From NCBI RefSeq assembly GCF_050379415.1, contig NZ_JBNRLS010000001.1, positions 682,001-746,000 on the forward strand: a stretch of 64,000 nucleotides of DNA, written 5' to 3'. Of the stretch, positions 8,069 to 15,998 are shown in pieces (position 1 is the stretch's first letter; each line of letters opens with the position of its first letter). The position numbers and the translations under genes are program-made. This DNA comes from Marinobacter sp050379415. GTDB lineage: Bacteria; Pseudomonadota; Gammaproteobacteria; Pseudomonadales; Oleiphilaceae. The notes under the pieces were generated by a model that was not told where the DNA came from, searched no databases, and saw only the letters and a program-made list of their open reading frames with translations.

Positions 8069-9712
8069 TTACAGCAGCAGGGTCCGAATATCCCCCAACA
8101 GCTGCGTCAGCAGATTGGTGAACCGCGCTGCATCGGCCCCGTTCACCGCACGGTGATCGTAGGACAGCGACAGCGGCAGCATCAGCCGTGGCTGGAACTC
8201 GCTGCCATCCCAGACCGGCTTCATCGCCGCCTTGGAGACACCCAGTATCGACACCTCCGGCGTGTTCACGATCGGCGTGAACGCCGTACCACCGATGCCA
8301 CCCAGGCTCGTGATGGTAAAGCAGGCGCCCTGCATCTCTGCTGGCTTCAGCTGCTTGTCCCTTGCCTTCTGTGCCAGCTCGGCACTCTCGGCCGCCAGAT
8401 CCCACAGTCCTTTCTGGTCCACGTCACGGATGACCGGAACCATCAGGCCGTGCGGGGTATCCACCGCGATACCGATGTGGATGTACTTCTTGCGAACCAC
8501 CTCCTTGCGCTCCATGTCCAGGGACACGTTGAACTGGGGCAGTTCCGCCAGTGCCGCCGCACAGGCCTTGAGCAGGAACGGAAGCGGCGTCATCTTCACG
8601 CCCTTCTTCTCGCCCGCCGCCTTCTGCGCCTTGCGGAAGCTCTCCATCTCGGTGATGTCGGCTTCGTCGAACTGAGTCACGTGGGGCACGTTCAGCCAGC
8701 TGCGCTGCATGTTGGTGGCCGTGGCCGCCATCATGCGCGACATGGATTCGCGCTCCACCTCGCCGAACTGGCTGAAGTCCGGCAATTTCACACCCGGAAT
8801 ACCAGAGCCGGTGGCCACTCCACCGCCCTGCTGGGCCTGCTGCAACTGACCCTTCACATAGGCCTGGACGTCGTCCTTCACAATCCGGCCTTTCGGGCCA
8901 CTGCCCTTCACGCGGGTCAGATCCGCACCCAATTCCCGGGCCAGCTTGCGCACGGCCGGGCCGGCATGGACCTTGGCACCTGGCGCTGGCGGCTCGTAGG
9001 TGGAACCCTGGGGCTGCGACGCTGCTTCCTGCGTGGATTTCTCGGCAGGCTTGCTTTCCGCTTTCTCTTCCTTTGCCGGTTCGGAAGGCGCTTCCTCTTC
9101 CTCGCCACCTTCCTCGACGACGGTCATTTCCAGCAGATCATCACCCTCGGAGAGCTTGTCGCCCTCTTTTACCAGGATCTTCTCCACCTTGCCGGCATAG
9201 GGAGACGGCACTTCCATCGTCGCCTTGTCGGACTCCACCGTCACCAGCGGATCTTCCGCCTCGATAGTGTCGCCTTCTGAGACGTTGATCTCGATCACCG
9301 GCACGTTATCAAAGCCGTCCAGATTCGGGACCTTGACCGTCTCCTTGCGGCTGCCTCCGGATTTCTTCTTCGGCGCAGGCTTGCTCTCTTCGGATTTGGC
9401 CTCGGATTTCTCCTCGACCTTCTCCTCCTGCTGCTCCGGTTCGCCCGCGTCCTCCGCGGACTCACCTGCTTCACCGGACGTTTCGATCATGCCGACGACA
9501 TCGCCTTCGCTGACCTTGTCACCCACCTTGACGGTGATCTTGGTGATCTTACCCGCGAAGGGCGCCGGCAGTTCGACGGACGCCTTGTCGGATTCCACGG
9601 TCAGAATCGGATCTTCTTCCTCAACCGAGTCACCCGCGCTGGCGATGATTTCGATGATCTCGACTTCATCAGCACCGCCGAGATCGGGAACCTTGATTTC
9701 CTGTTCACTCAT
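8069..9712 (-). CDS. aceF: Pyruvate dehydrogenase E2, dihydrolipoamide acetyltransferase
   Basis: This is the core subunit of the pyruvate dehydrogenase complex. It carries acetyl groups on lipoyl lysines and transfers them to CoA. The 547-aa protein has two N-terminal lipoyl domains, each with an SDKA motif (lysines K43 and K163), joined by acidic/alanine/proline linkers. A peripheral-subunit-binding domain lies at about 248-285 and the catalytic acyltransferase domain at about 315-547. The catalytic histidine lies in DHRAVNGA near residue 520, with Asn where enteric E2 has Asp; the Azotobacter/Pseudomonas E2 type is known to carry Asn here. The ATG has an AAGGAG site that overlaps the end of aceE, 10 bp upstream, so the two are one operon. 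Confidence 0.97.
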   Translation of the reverse strand: MSEQEIKVPDLGGADEVEIIEIIASAGDSVEEEDPILTVESDKASVELPAPFAGKITKITVKVGDKVSEGDVVGMIETSGEAGESAEDAGEPEQQEEKVEEKSEAKSEESKPAPKKKSGGSRKETVKVPNLDGFDNVPVIEINVSEGDTIEAEDPLVTVESDKATMEVPSPYAGKVEKILVKEGDKLSEGDDLLEMTVVEEGGEEEEAPSEPAKEEKAESKPAEKSTQEAASQPQGSTYEPPAPGAKVHAGPAVRKLARELGADLTRVKGSGPKGRIVKDDVQAYVKGQLQQAQQGGGVATGSGIPGVKLPDFSQFGEVERESMSRMMAATATNMQRSWLNVPHVTQFDEADITEMESFRKAQKAAGEKKGVKMTPLPFLLKACAAALAELPQFNVSLDMERKEVVRKKYIHIGIAVDTPHGLMVPVIRDVDQKGLWDLAAESAELAQKARDKQLKPAEMQGACFTITSLGGIGGTAFTPIVNTPEVSILGVSKAAMKPVWDGSEFQPRLMLPLSLSYDHRAVNGADAARFTNLLTQLLGDIRTLLL

Positions 9713-9722
9713 GGCGGTCTCC

Positions 9723-12386
9723 TTAGCTCAGCACCGGGTTCGTTTTGTTGCGATCGATTCCGTACTTGCGCATGGCTTCGAGAACCTGCTCTTCCTTGAT
9801 CTCGCCATCTTTCGCCAGGGCGGACAGCGCGGTGACCGTCACGTAGTAGCGATCCACCTCGAAGAAGTTACGCAGCTTCTGGCGGGTATCGCTGCGGCCG
9901 AAACCGTCGGTGCCCAGTGTCATGAAAGTCTTGGGGATGAAAGCACGCAGCTGCTCGGAGTGCAGCTTGATGTAGTCGGTGGAGGACACCACCGGCCCCT
10001 GCTGCTTCTCCAGCATCTGGGTGACATAGGCTTTCTTCGGTTTGTCGTCCGGATGCAGGTGGTTCCAGCGCTCCACGTGCTGGCCATCTCGGGCCAGTTC
10101 GTTGTAGCTGGTCACGCTCCACACGTCCGAGGCCACGCCCCAGTCGTCTTTCAGCATCTGGGCGGCGGCACGAACCTCGTTGAGGATGGCGCCGGAGCCG
10201 AGCAGCTGAACCCGCGGGGTCTTTTTGCGACCCTTGGTTTCAACGGACTCGTACTTATACATGCCCTTGATAATGCCGTCCTCGCAGTCCTTCGGCATTT
10301 CCGGCTGCTCGTACATCTCGTTTTCGATGGTCAGGTAATAGAAGACGTTCCGGTTTTCCTCGAACATCTCTTTCATACCGTGACGGATGACCACAGCCAT
10401 CTCATAGCCGTAGGCCGGGTCGTAGGCCTTACAGTTCGGGATGGTGTTGGCCAGGATGTGGCTGTGACCGTCCTGGTGCTGAAGGCCCTCACCGTTCAGG
10501 GTGGTACGGCCGGCGGTGCCACCGATCAGGAAGCCACGGGCCTGGATGTCACCGGAGGCCCAGGCCAGATCACCGACCCGCTGGAAGCCGAACATGGAAT
10601 AGAACACATAGAATGGGATCAGCGGGAAGTTGTTGCTGCTGTATGAGGTGGCGGCGGCCATCCAGGCAGCCATGGAACCGTCCTCGTTGATGCCTTCCTG
10701 GAGGATCTGGCCTTTCTTGTCCTCCCGGTAGTACATGATCTGGTCACGATCCTGGGGTACGTACTTCTGGCCCTCGGAGGTGTAGATGCCCAGCTGACGG
10801 AACATGCCTTCCATACCGAAGGTCCGGGCTTCGTCCGGCACAATCGGTACCACCCGCTTGCCAATGCGCTTGTCTTTCACCAGGGCGGTGAGAATGCGCA
10901 CGAACGCCATGGTGGTGGAGATTTCACGGCCGTTGGAACCTTCCAGCACCTGCTTGAAGATATCCAGCTCGGGAATCTGTAGCGGCTGGCAATCCTTGCG
11001 ACGCTTGGGATAGAAGCCACCCAGATCCTGCCGGCGCTTCTTCATATACACCATCTCGGGGCTGTCCGGCGCTGGACGGTAGTAGGGAATCTCCTCCAGC
11101 TCGTCGTCCTTCAGGGGCACACCGAAGCGGTCGCGGAACTCCTTCAGGGTGTCCTTGTCCAGCTTCTTCAGGGAGTGAGCGGTGTTCTGGGCTTCGCCCG
11201 CGGCACCGAAACCATAGCCCTTGATGGTGTGGGCGAGGATAACAGTCGGCTTACCGTTGGCCTGGTTCACAGCCTTATGATAGGCCGCGTAGACCTTGTA
11301 CGGGTCGTGGCCACCGCGGTTGAGCTTGGCGATGTCGTCGTCGGACAGGTTCTCCGCCAGCTTTGCCAGTTCCGGATACTTGCCGAAGAATTCCTTGCGG
11401 GTGTAGGCCGGGCCCTGGAACACGTAGTTCTGCAGGTCGCCATCGCAGATTTCGTCCATGGTCCGCTGCATGATGCCGTCTTCGTCTTTCTCGAACAGCG
11501 GATCCCACATGCGGCCCCAGACCACCTTGATCACGTTCCAGCCGGCACCGCGAAAGACACCTTCCAGTTCCTGGATGATCTTGCCGTTACCACGGACCGG
11601 GCCGTCCAGACGCTGCAGGTTACAGTTGACCACGAAGATCAGGTTGTCGAGACCTTCGCGGCCCGCTTTGGAGATAGAACCCAGGGTTTCCGGCTCGTCG
11701 CACTCGCCGTCACCCAGGAAGCCCCACACCTTGCGGCCGTCCATGTCGATCAGCTCGCGGTTGTGCAGGTACTTCATTACATGGGCCTGGTAAATGGCCT
11801 GGATCGGCCCAAGACCCATGGAAACTGTGGGGAACTGCCAGTAATCCGGCATCAGCCAGGGGTGCGGGTAGGAGGATAAGCCTTCGCCATCAACCTCTTC
11901 CCGGTATTTGTCCAGTTGCGATTCGTCGAAACGGCCTTCAAGGAAAGAGCGAGCGTAGATACCCGGCGCCGCGTGACCCTGGAAATACACCAGATCGGAT
12001 TCACGCTTCTCGTCGCCACCGTGGAAGAAATAGTTGAAGCCCACGTCGTACAGCGTGGCCGCCGAAGAGAAGGTAGAGATATGGCCACCGAGTTCGCCCG
12101 GACGCTTGTTGGCGCGGACTACCATGGCCATGGCGTTCCAGCGGATCAGGGAACGGATACGACGCTCCATGAACAGGTCGCCCGGCATCTGCGCCTGCTG
12201 GATCACCGGAATGGTGTTGCGGAACGGCGTGGTGATGGAATAAGGCAACTCGGTGCCATCGCGGCTGGCACGCTCGGAGAGTCGCTCCAGAATGTATTTG
12301 GCTCGCTCAACGCCTTCGTTCTCGATCAGAGATTCCAGTGCGTCAAGCCATTCACTGGTTTCAATGGGATCATCGTCCTGGTACAT
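9723..12386 (-). CDS. aceE: Pyruvate dehydrogenase E1, homodimeric type
   Basis: This thiamine-diphosphate-dependent subunit decarboxylates pyruvate and acetylates the E2 lipoyl groups. The 887-aa length is typical of the homodimeric (AceE) class. The ThDP/Mg motif GDGECDEPE begins near residue 225, and NCNLQRLDGPV follows about 28 residues later. The chosen ATG (12386, MYQDDDPIETSEW) has GGAGGG just upstream; one earlier in-frame TTG is ignored. It is the first gene of the leftward aceE-aceF operon. A roughly 660-bp regulatory gap separates it from the divergent kamA-like gene. No lpd gene is adjacent, so E3 must be encoded elsewhere. Confidence 0.97.
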   Translation of the reverse strand: MYQDDDPIETSEWLDALESLIENEGVERAKYILERLSERASRDGTELPYSITTPFRNTIPVIQQAQMPGDLFMERRIRSLIRWNAMAMVVRANKRPGELGGHISTFSSAATLYDVGFNYFFHGGDEKRESDLVYFQGHAAPGIYARSFLEGRFDESQLDKYREEVDGEGLSSYPHPWLMPDYWQFPTVSMGLGPIQAIYQAHVMKYLHNRELIDMDGRKVWGFLGDGECDEPETLGSISKAGREGLDNLIFVVNCNLQRLDGPVRGNGKIIQELEGVFRGAGWNVIKVVWGRMWDPLFEKDEDGIMQRTMDEICDGDLQNYVFQGPAYTRKEFFGKYPELAKLAENLSDDDIAKLNRGGHDPYKVYAAYHKAVNQANGKPTVILAHTIKGYGFGAAGEAQNTAHSLKKLDKDTLKEFRDRFGVPLKDDELEEIPYYRPAPDSPEMVYMKKRRQDLGGFYPKRRKDCQPLQIPELDIFKQVLEGSNGREISTTMAFVRILTALVKDKRIGKRVVPIVPDEARTFGMEGMFRQLGIYTSEGQKYVPQDRDQIMYYREDKKGQILQEGINEDGSMAAWMAAATSYSSNNFPLIPFYVFYSMFGFQRVGDLAWASGDIQARGFLIGGTAGRTTLNGEGLQHQDGHSHILANTIPNCKAYDPAYGYEMAVVIRHGMKEMFEENRNVFYYLTIENEMYEQPEMPKDCEDGIIKGMYKYESVETKGRKKTPRVQLLGSGAILNEVRAAAQMLKDDWGVASDVWSVTSYNELARDGQHVERWNHLHPDDKPKKAYVTQMLEKQQGPVVSSTDYIKLHSEQLRAFIPKTFMTLGTDGFGRSDTRQKLRNFFEVDRYYVTVTALSALAKDGEIKEEQVLEAMRKYGIDRNKTNPVLS

Positions 12387-12653
12387 CAAACCCTCCCCTT
12401 GGCATCAAAAGGTGCAGCGCGGGCCACGATCAGCAGCCGATGCGCATACGGTGTCGATAAGCTGCGTGAAATGCAGAGTAATTGTTATGGGTGTATCAGC
12501 CTGATGGCGGTACTGCAGGACAGTACATGGAATCTCCATCAAGCATAGAACAGCTTTCAAAGTTTTCCTGCCCGGCAAGCCTTGCGGAATCAGGCTTTTG
12601 GCCCGCGGCCAGCCGGTAATTCGAAAGCGCGCTCACATTGATGCGCCCGAAAG

Positions 12654-12671
12654 TGTAGTGTTTTTACTACA
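12654..12671. promoter_or_regulatory. Inverted repeat, possible operator upstream of aceE
   Basis: TGTAGT and ACTACA flank six bases (GTTTTT), about 270 bp upstream of the aceE start. It could be a GntR-type or other dimeric regulator site. The assignment is open. Confidence 0.35.
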
Positions 12672-12947
12672 TTTTAATTGAATAAAGCAATCAAATGGGC
12701 CGTTATGCCCCCTCGAACAACATTCCATTGCGGTTACTTACGCAAGAATGACCTTTTTCAGAGCACCACACAACCAGAATCAGACCAAGGTCGTAGTTTT
12801 CCGAACACTCCCAAAATTCATAGCGTTACTAAACGATCCAACTTCAATCGGACTTTTTCTCACAGCCAGTTTTTCTTTATTTTCAGCTACTTTTAAGCCC
12901 TATCGAGCCCCACACCCTCCATTTCTGGCGACATTTTTTAATTAGAC

Positions 12948-12976
12948 CTGAAAATAAATTCCGATTTATGTATACT
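12948..12976 (+). promoter_or_regulatory. Predicted sigma-70 promoter of the kamA-like gene
   Basis: CTGAAA (12948-12953) and TATACT (12971-12976) are 17 bp apart, 76 bp before the start codon, in AT-rich DNA. The -35 matches at four of six positions. Confidence 0.5.
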
Positions 12977-13001
12977 TGCCTGCCCGTTTTTTAACCACCG
13001 G

Positions 13002-13022
13002 AAAAGTGGTCCGACCACTTTT
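13002..13022. promoter_or_regulatory. FadR/PdhR-type palindrome (TGGTC-N-GACCA)
   Basis: A perfect 9-bp inverted repeat AAAAGTGGT / ACCACTTTT around CCG contains TGGTCCGACCA, the core recognised by FadR-subfamily GntR regulators; the PdhR core TGGT-N3-ACCA also fits. It sits just downstream of the predicted promoter and 30 bp before the kamA-like start, so bound protein would block transcription. The hairpin followed by T residues could alternatively act in RNA. Confidence 0.55.
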
Positions 13023-13052
13023 TCAGCCATTGGCAACAACAGAGGGCGATCT

Positions 13053-14417
13053 ATGAACTCCATCGTCACCTTTCCGAACCGGATTCCCACTACGGAGTTC
13101 GAGGAACGGCGTTTCAAGGTCTACACCGACCGCCAGCTCGACAAGATCGACATCATCCAGAATCTCCCCGAAGAGACCCTGTTTGAAATGAAGGTGGTAG
13201 CCAGCGTGCTGCCATTCCGGGTCAACGAGTACGTGATCAACGAACTGATCAACTGGGACAAGGTACCCAACGATCCGATCTACCAACTTGTCTTCCCTCA
13301 AAAAGGGATGTTGAAGGACGAACATTTCGAGCGCATGGCAGCGCTGCACAAAGAAGGTGCCGACAAGAAGGAAATCCAGGCCGCCGCCAAGGAGATCCGG
13401 GACGAACTGAACCCCCACCCGGCCGGCCAGATGGAAATGAACATGCCGGAACTGGACGGTGAAGTACTGGACGGCGTGCAGCACAAGTACCGCGAGACCG
13501 TGCTGTTCTTCCCGGCCCAGGGCCAGACCTGCCACTCCTACTGCACCTTCTGTTTCCGCTGGGCACAGTTTGTCGGTGACAAGGACCTGAAGATGGCCAG
13601 CACCGAAGCGGAGAAGCTTCATGGTTATCTGAAAGAGCACACCGAAGTGACCGACCTGCTGGTCACCGGCGGTGACCCGATGGTGATGAAGACCAAGAAC
13701 CTGGTCCAGTACCTTGAGCCGCTTCTGGAGCCTGAATTCGACCATATCCAGACCATCCGCATCGGTACCAAGGCCCTGACCTTCTGGCCTTACCGGTTCG
13801 TGACCGACAAGGATGCGGACGAGCTGATCGAGCTGTTCGCCAAGCTGGTCGACGCCGGCAAGCACGTAGCCATCATGGCCCACTACAACCACTGGCAGGA
13901 AATCACCACCGAGATCGCGGAAGAGGCCATCCGTCGCATCCGCGCCACCGGTGCCGAGATCCGCGCCCAGGGCCCGCTGATCAAGCACGTCAACGACGAT
14001 GCCGACGCCTGGGCCAAGCTGTGGAAGAAGGAAGTGAAGCTGGGCATCATCCCCTACTACATGTTTGTAGAGCGGGACACCGGCGCCAAGAACTACTTCG
14101 AGGTACCCCTGGCCGAGGCCTACAATATCTACCGCGAAGCCATGAAGCAGGTCTCCGGTCTCGCCCGCACCGCCCGCGGCCCGAGCATGAGCGCCGGCCC
14201 CGGCAAGGTGGAGATCCAGGGCATCACCGAAATCAAAGGCGAGAAAGTCTTCGTCCTGCGCTTCCTCCAGGGCCGCAACCCGGACTGGGTACAGCGCCCG
14301 TTCTTCGCCAAGTACAGCGACACAGCCACCTGGCTGCATGAGCTGGAACCGGCCTTCGGGGAGGAGAAGTTCTTCTTCGAGGACGAATATGAGCAGATGA
14401 AGAAAGGCAACGGCTAA
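13053..14417 (+). CDS. KamA-family radical SAM protein (lysine 2,3-aminomutase-like)
   Basis: A 454-aa radical SAM enzyme. The [4Fe-4S] cluster motif CHSYCTFC places cysteines at 160, 164 and 167, followed by LLVTGGDP at about 203-209, a typical KamA-family SAM-binding motif. SAGPGKVEIQG near 380-390 resembles the PLP-lysine region of lysine 2,3-aminomutase (K385). The protein is longer at the N terminus than enteric EpmB, and the cluster context (LFFPAQGQTCHSYC) differs from classic KamA, so the substrate is uncertain: lysine, glutamate or another amino acid are all possible. No ablB-like acetyltransferase lies beside it, which argues against the simple N-acetyl-beta-lysine osmolyte module. 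Its promoter region carries a FadR-type palindrome. Confidence 0.8.
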   Translation: MNSIVTFPNRIPTTEFEERRFKVYTDRQLDKIDIIQNLPEETLFEMKVVASVLPFRVNEYVINELINWDKVPNDPIYQLVFPQKGMLKDEHFERMAALHKEGADKKEIQAAAKEIRDELNPHPAGQMEMNMPELDGEVLDGVQHKYRETVLFFPAQGQTCHSYCTFCFRWAQFVGDKDLKMASTEAEKLHGYLKEHTEVTDLLVTGGDPMVMKTKNLVQYLEPLLEPEFDHIQTIRIGTKALTFWPYRFVTDKDADELIELFAKLVDAGKHVAIMAHYNHWQEITTEIAEEAIRRIRATGAEIRAQGPLIKHVNDDADAWAKLWKKEVKLGIIPYYMFVERDTGAKNYFEVPLAEAYNIYREAMKQVSGLARTARGPSMSAGPGKVEIQGITEIKGEKVFVLRFLQGRNPDWVQRPFFAKYSDTATWLHELEPAFGEEKFFFEDEYEQMKKGNG

Positions 14418-14430
14418 GAACTCGTTGCCA

Positions 14431-14467
14431 GCCCCGAGATGGGGATAGCCCCACTCGGTGTCGGGGC
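14431..14467 (+). terminator. Nested hairpin after the kamA-like gene
   Basis: Outer stem GCCCCGA/TCGGGGC (14431-14437, 14461-14467) and inner stem TGGGG/CCCCA (14440-14444, 14449-14453). No T-run follows directly, but the REP palindrome 10 bp downstream is followed by TTTT. Confidence 0.45.
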
Positions 14468-14476
14468 CGAAACCGC

Positions 14477-14506
14477 GGGGTCAGATGAAAGCCTTCATCT
14501 GACCCC
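14477..14506. repeat. 30-bp REP-like palindrome (ATGAA type), terminator-like
   Basis: Full-length copy followed on the plus strand by TTTT, so it could end kamA-side transcription. It lies 13 bp beyond the stop of the HNH gene. Confidence 0.9.
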
Positions 14507-14519
14507 TTTTCTTATCTTA

Positions 14520-14846
14520 TCATCGGCCCCGTCCGCACTTCGGCACAAACCCCGCCGGCTTCTCCCGAATCCAGTCCACGAATACCCGCAATTCCTCCAG
14601 CTCCATCAGCTTGTCCCGGGTGTTGTAATGCAGCCCAAGTTCGTACTCGGAGCACGCGCGATGAATGGCGTTATGGCATGGCCGGCAGACCCATAGGGTC
14701 CGGGTGATCAGTTCTTCCCTGGTGAACAGTTTCTGGAACCGCTTTTTGCGATGCAGGTGTTTGGGGATGAGGTGGTGGCGGGTGAGTTTGGCGACGGGGC
14801 GTTGGCAGAGTTCGCAGTGGTCTGGTTGGGGTGGGAGTTTGAGCAT
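14520..14846 (-). CDS. Small HNH endonuclease-like protein
   Basis: A 108-aa protein with an HNH fold: paired cysteines CELC (11, 14), the catalytic region RHHLIPKHLH at 22-31, then CRPCHNAIH with the second cysteine pair and the final histidine. The layout is typical of stand-alone HNH nucleases of unknown role. The gene occupies almost the whole space between two REP-like palindromes, which end 13 bp beyond its stop and begin 22 bp before its start. It has no operon partner. It may be a structure-specific or restriction-type nuclease, or a passenger carried by the repeats; sequence does not decide. Confidence 0.75.
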   Translation of the reverse strand: MLKLPPQPDHCELCQRPVAKLTRHHLIPKHLHRKKRFQKLFTREELITRTLWVCRPCHNAIHRACSEYELGLHYNTRDKLMELEELRVFVDWIREKPAGFVPKCGRGR

Positions 14847-14868
14847 GGCTTTAAGGTGGTTTGAAGGT

Positions 14869-14898
14869 GGGGTCAGATGAAGGTTTTCATCAGACCCC
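14869..14898. repeat. 30-bp REP-like palindrome (ATGAA type)
   Basis: Copy with a few mismatches (right half TTTTCATCAGACCCC). It lies between the HNH start and the ybbN stop. Confidence 0.85.
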
Positions 14899-14913
14899 GG
14901 TGCCCCTCCACCG

Positions 14914-15777
14914 TCAGTGCATCAAGGTGTAGAGTTTTCTACGATAGGTGCGTACGTCCGGATTGTTGTTGCCGAGTTTGTCGAACAGCTCGATCAGGGT
15001 GGTTTTAGCGATGCCGTCCTTGTAGGTGCTGTCGGCCTGCATGAGGCGAATCAGCAGGTCCATGGCTTCGGCGTTTTCGTCTTTGAGCACGTGCTGCAGG
15101 GCCAGCTGATGGAGGGCTTCGGCGTTTTTCGGGTCGGCCTCCAGCTTTTTCTGGAGCTCGACCACCGGGGGCAGCTCGCCGGCCTGTTTCATGAACTTGA
15201 TTCGGGCCGCCAGTTGCCTGGCCTGGTGCTGCATTTTTTCTTCCGGCGGCAGGCTATCCAGTACCTGCTCGGCAGTTTCCAGGTCGCCGGTTTCCGCCTT
15301 CAGTTGCGCCAGGTCGATCAGGACCTTCATGTTTTCGGGGTCCTGGCGGTTCAGCTCAGTGAGGATCTCCAGGGCACCGTTGACGTCGCCGTTCTCCCAC
15401 AGTCTATGGGCGGCGTCATAGGGATCTTCTTTCGGTGCCTCCACGTGCTTGTCCAACACTTTACGGATTTCGCTCTCTGGCTGGGCGGCGTTGAAGCCGT
15501 CCACGGCCTGGCCATCCTTCACCAGGATCACGGTCGGCAGGCTGCGCACGCCGAGGCTTGCGGTCAGCTCCTGCTGTTCGTCGGCGTTAATCTTGGCGAG
15601 TTTGAAGCCGCCTTCGTATTCATTGGCCAGCTTCTCGAGAATCGGCATCAGCTGCTTGCACGGTGCGCACCACTCAGCCCAGACGTCGATCAGAATAGGC
15701 GTGTTGGCAGAGGCATCCATTACCTCCTGCTGAAAATTCTCCATGGTGGCGTCAAAAACGTAGGGCGAGTTGCTCAT
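14914..15777 (-). CDS. ybbN: Thioredoxin-TPR co-chaperone (YbbN/CnoX family)
   Basis: A 287-aa cytoplasmic protein with an N-terminal thioredoxin fold (about 1-110) and C-terminal tetratricopeptide repeats (about 120-287). The thioredoxin site is WCAPC, with both cysteines present at 37 and 40, unlike the E. coli protein, which has a redox-inactive variant; a true oxidoreductase activity is therefore plausible. The family (CnoX) protects proteins under oxidative stress and works with DnaK and GroEL. The ATG at 15777 is chosen over an upstream in-frame ATG at 15825 because AGGTG precedes it and homologues start here. It is a single gene. Confidence 0.88.
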   Translation of the reverse strand: MSNSPYVFDATMENFQQEVMDASANTPILIDVWAEWCAPCKQLMPILEKLANEYEGGFKLAKINADEQQELTASLGVRSLPTVILVKDGQAVDGFNAAQPESEIRKVLDKHVEAPKEDPYDAAHRLWENGDVNGALEILTELNRQDPENMKVLIDLAQLKAETGDLETAEQVLDSLPPEEKMQHQARQLAARIKFMKQAGELPPVVELQKKLEADPKNAEALHQLALQHVLKDENAEAMDLLIRLMQADSTYKDGIAKTTLIELFDKLGNNNPDVRTYRRKLYTLMH

Positions 15778-15998
15778 CGGGGCACCTGAAACCGTTGAAT
15801 GAATATAAGAATCTGCTTCGATCATGGGGCCAATAGCGGGAAAATCAAGCTCCCGATGGCCTCTGATTCTATGGTCTGCGACCAGGCCAAATCCTTGAAA
15901 TAGCCGTAACTGCCGCTACATACGCAAGTAGACATGATCGCGGGCCACTGTTCACTATCGCCCGCTCGATGACAACCTTTGAGGGATGCAACGACGGC

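Larger units (their letters stand above)
12387..13052. other. Intergenic regulatory region between aceE and the kamA-like gene
   Basis: This 666-bp divergent spacer has no convincing ORF. The stretch from about 12655 to 12985 is clearly more AT-rich than the flanks and holds the inverted repeat at 12654-12671, a possible promoter at 12948-12976 and the FadR-type palindrome at 13002-13022. The remainder shows nothing recognisable. Confidence 0.7.

Noticed and set aside
8069..9712. Defective E2 because the catalytic Asp is Asn (DHRAVNGA)
   Set aside because: The Azotobacter/Pseudomonas-type E2 enzymes are known to carry Asn at this position, so this is normal for the lineage.
14520..14846. HNH gene as a remnant of a group II intron or homing endonuclease
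   Set aside because: No reverse transcriptase, intron RNA domains or interrupted host gene surround it.
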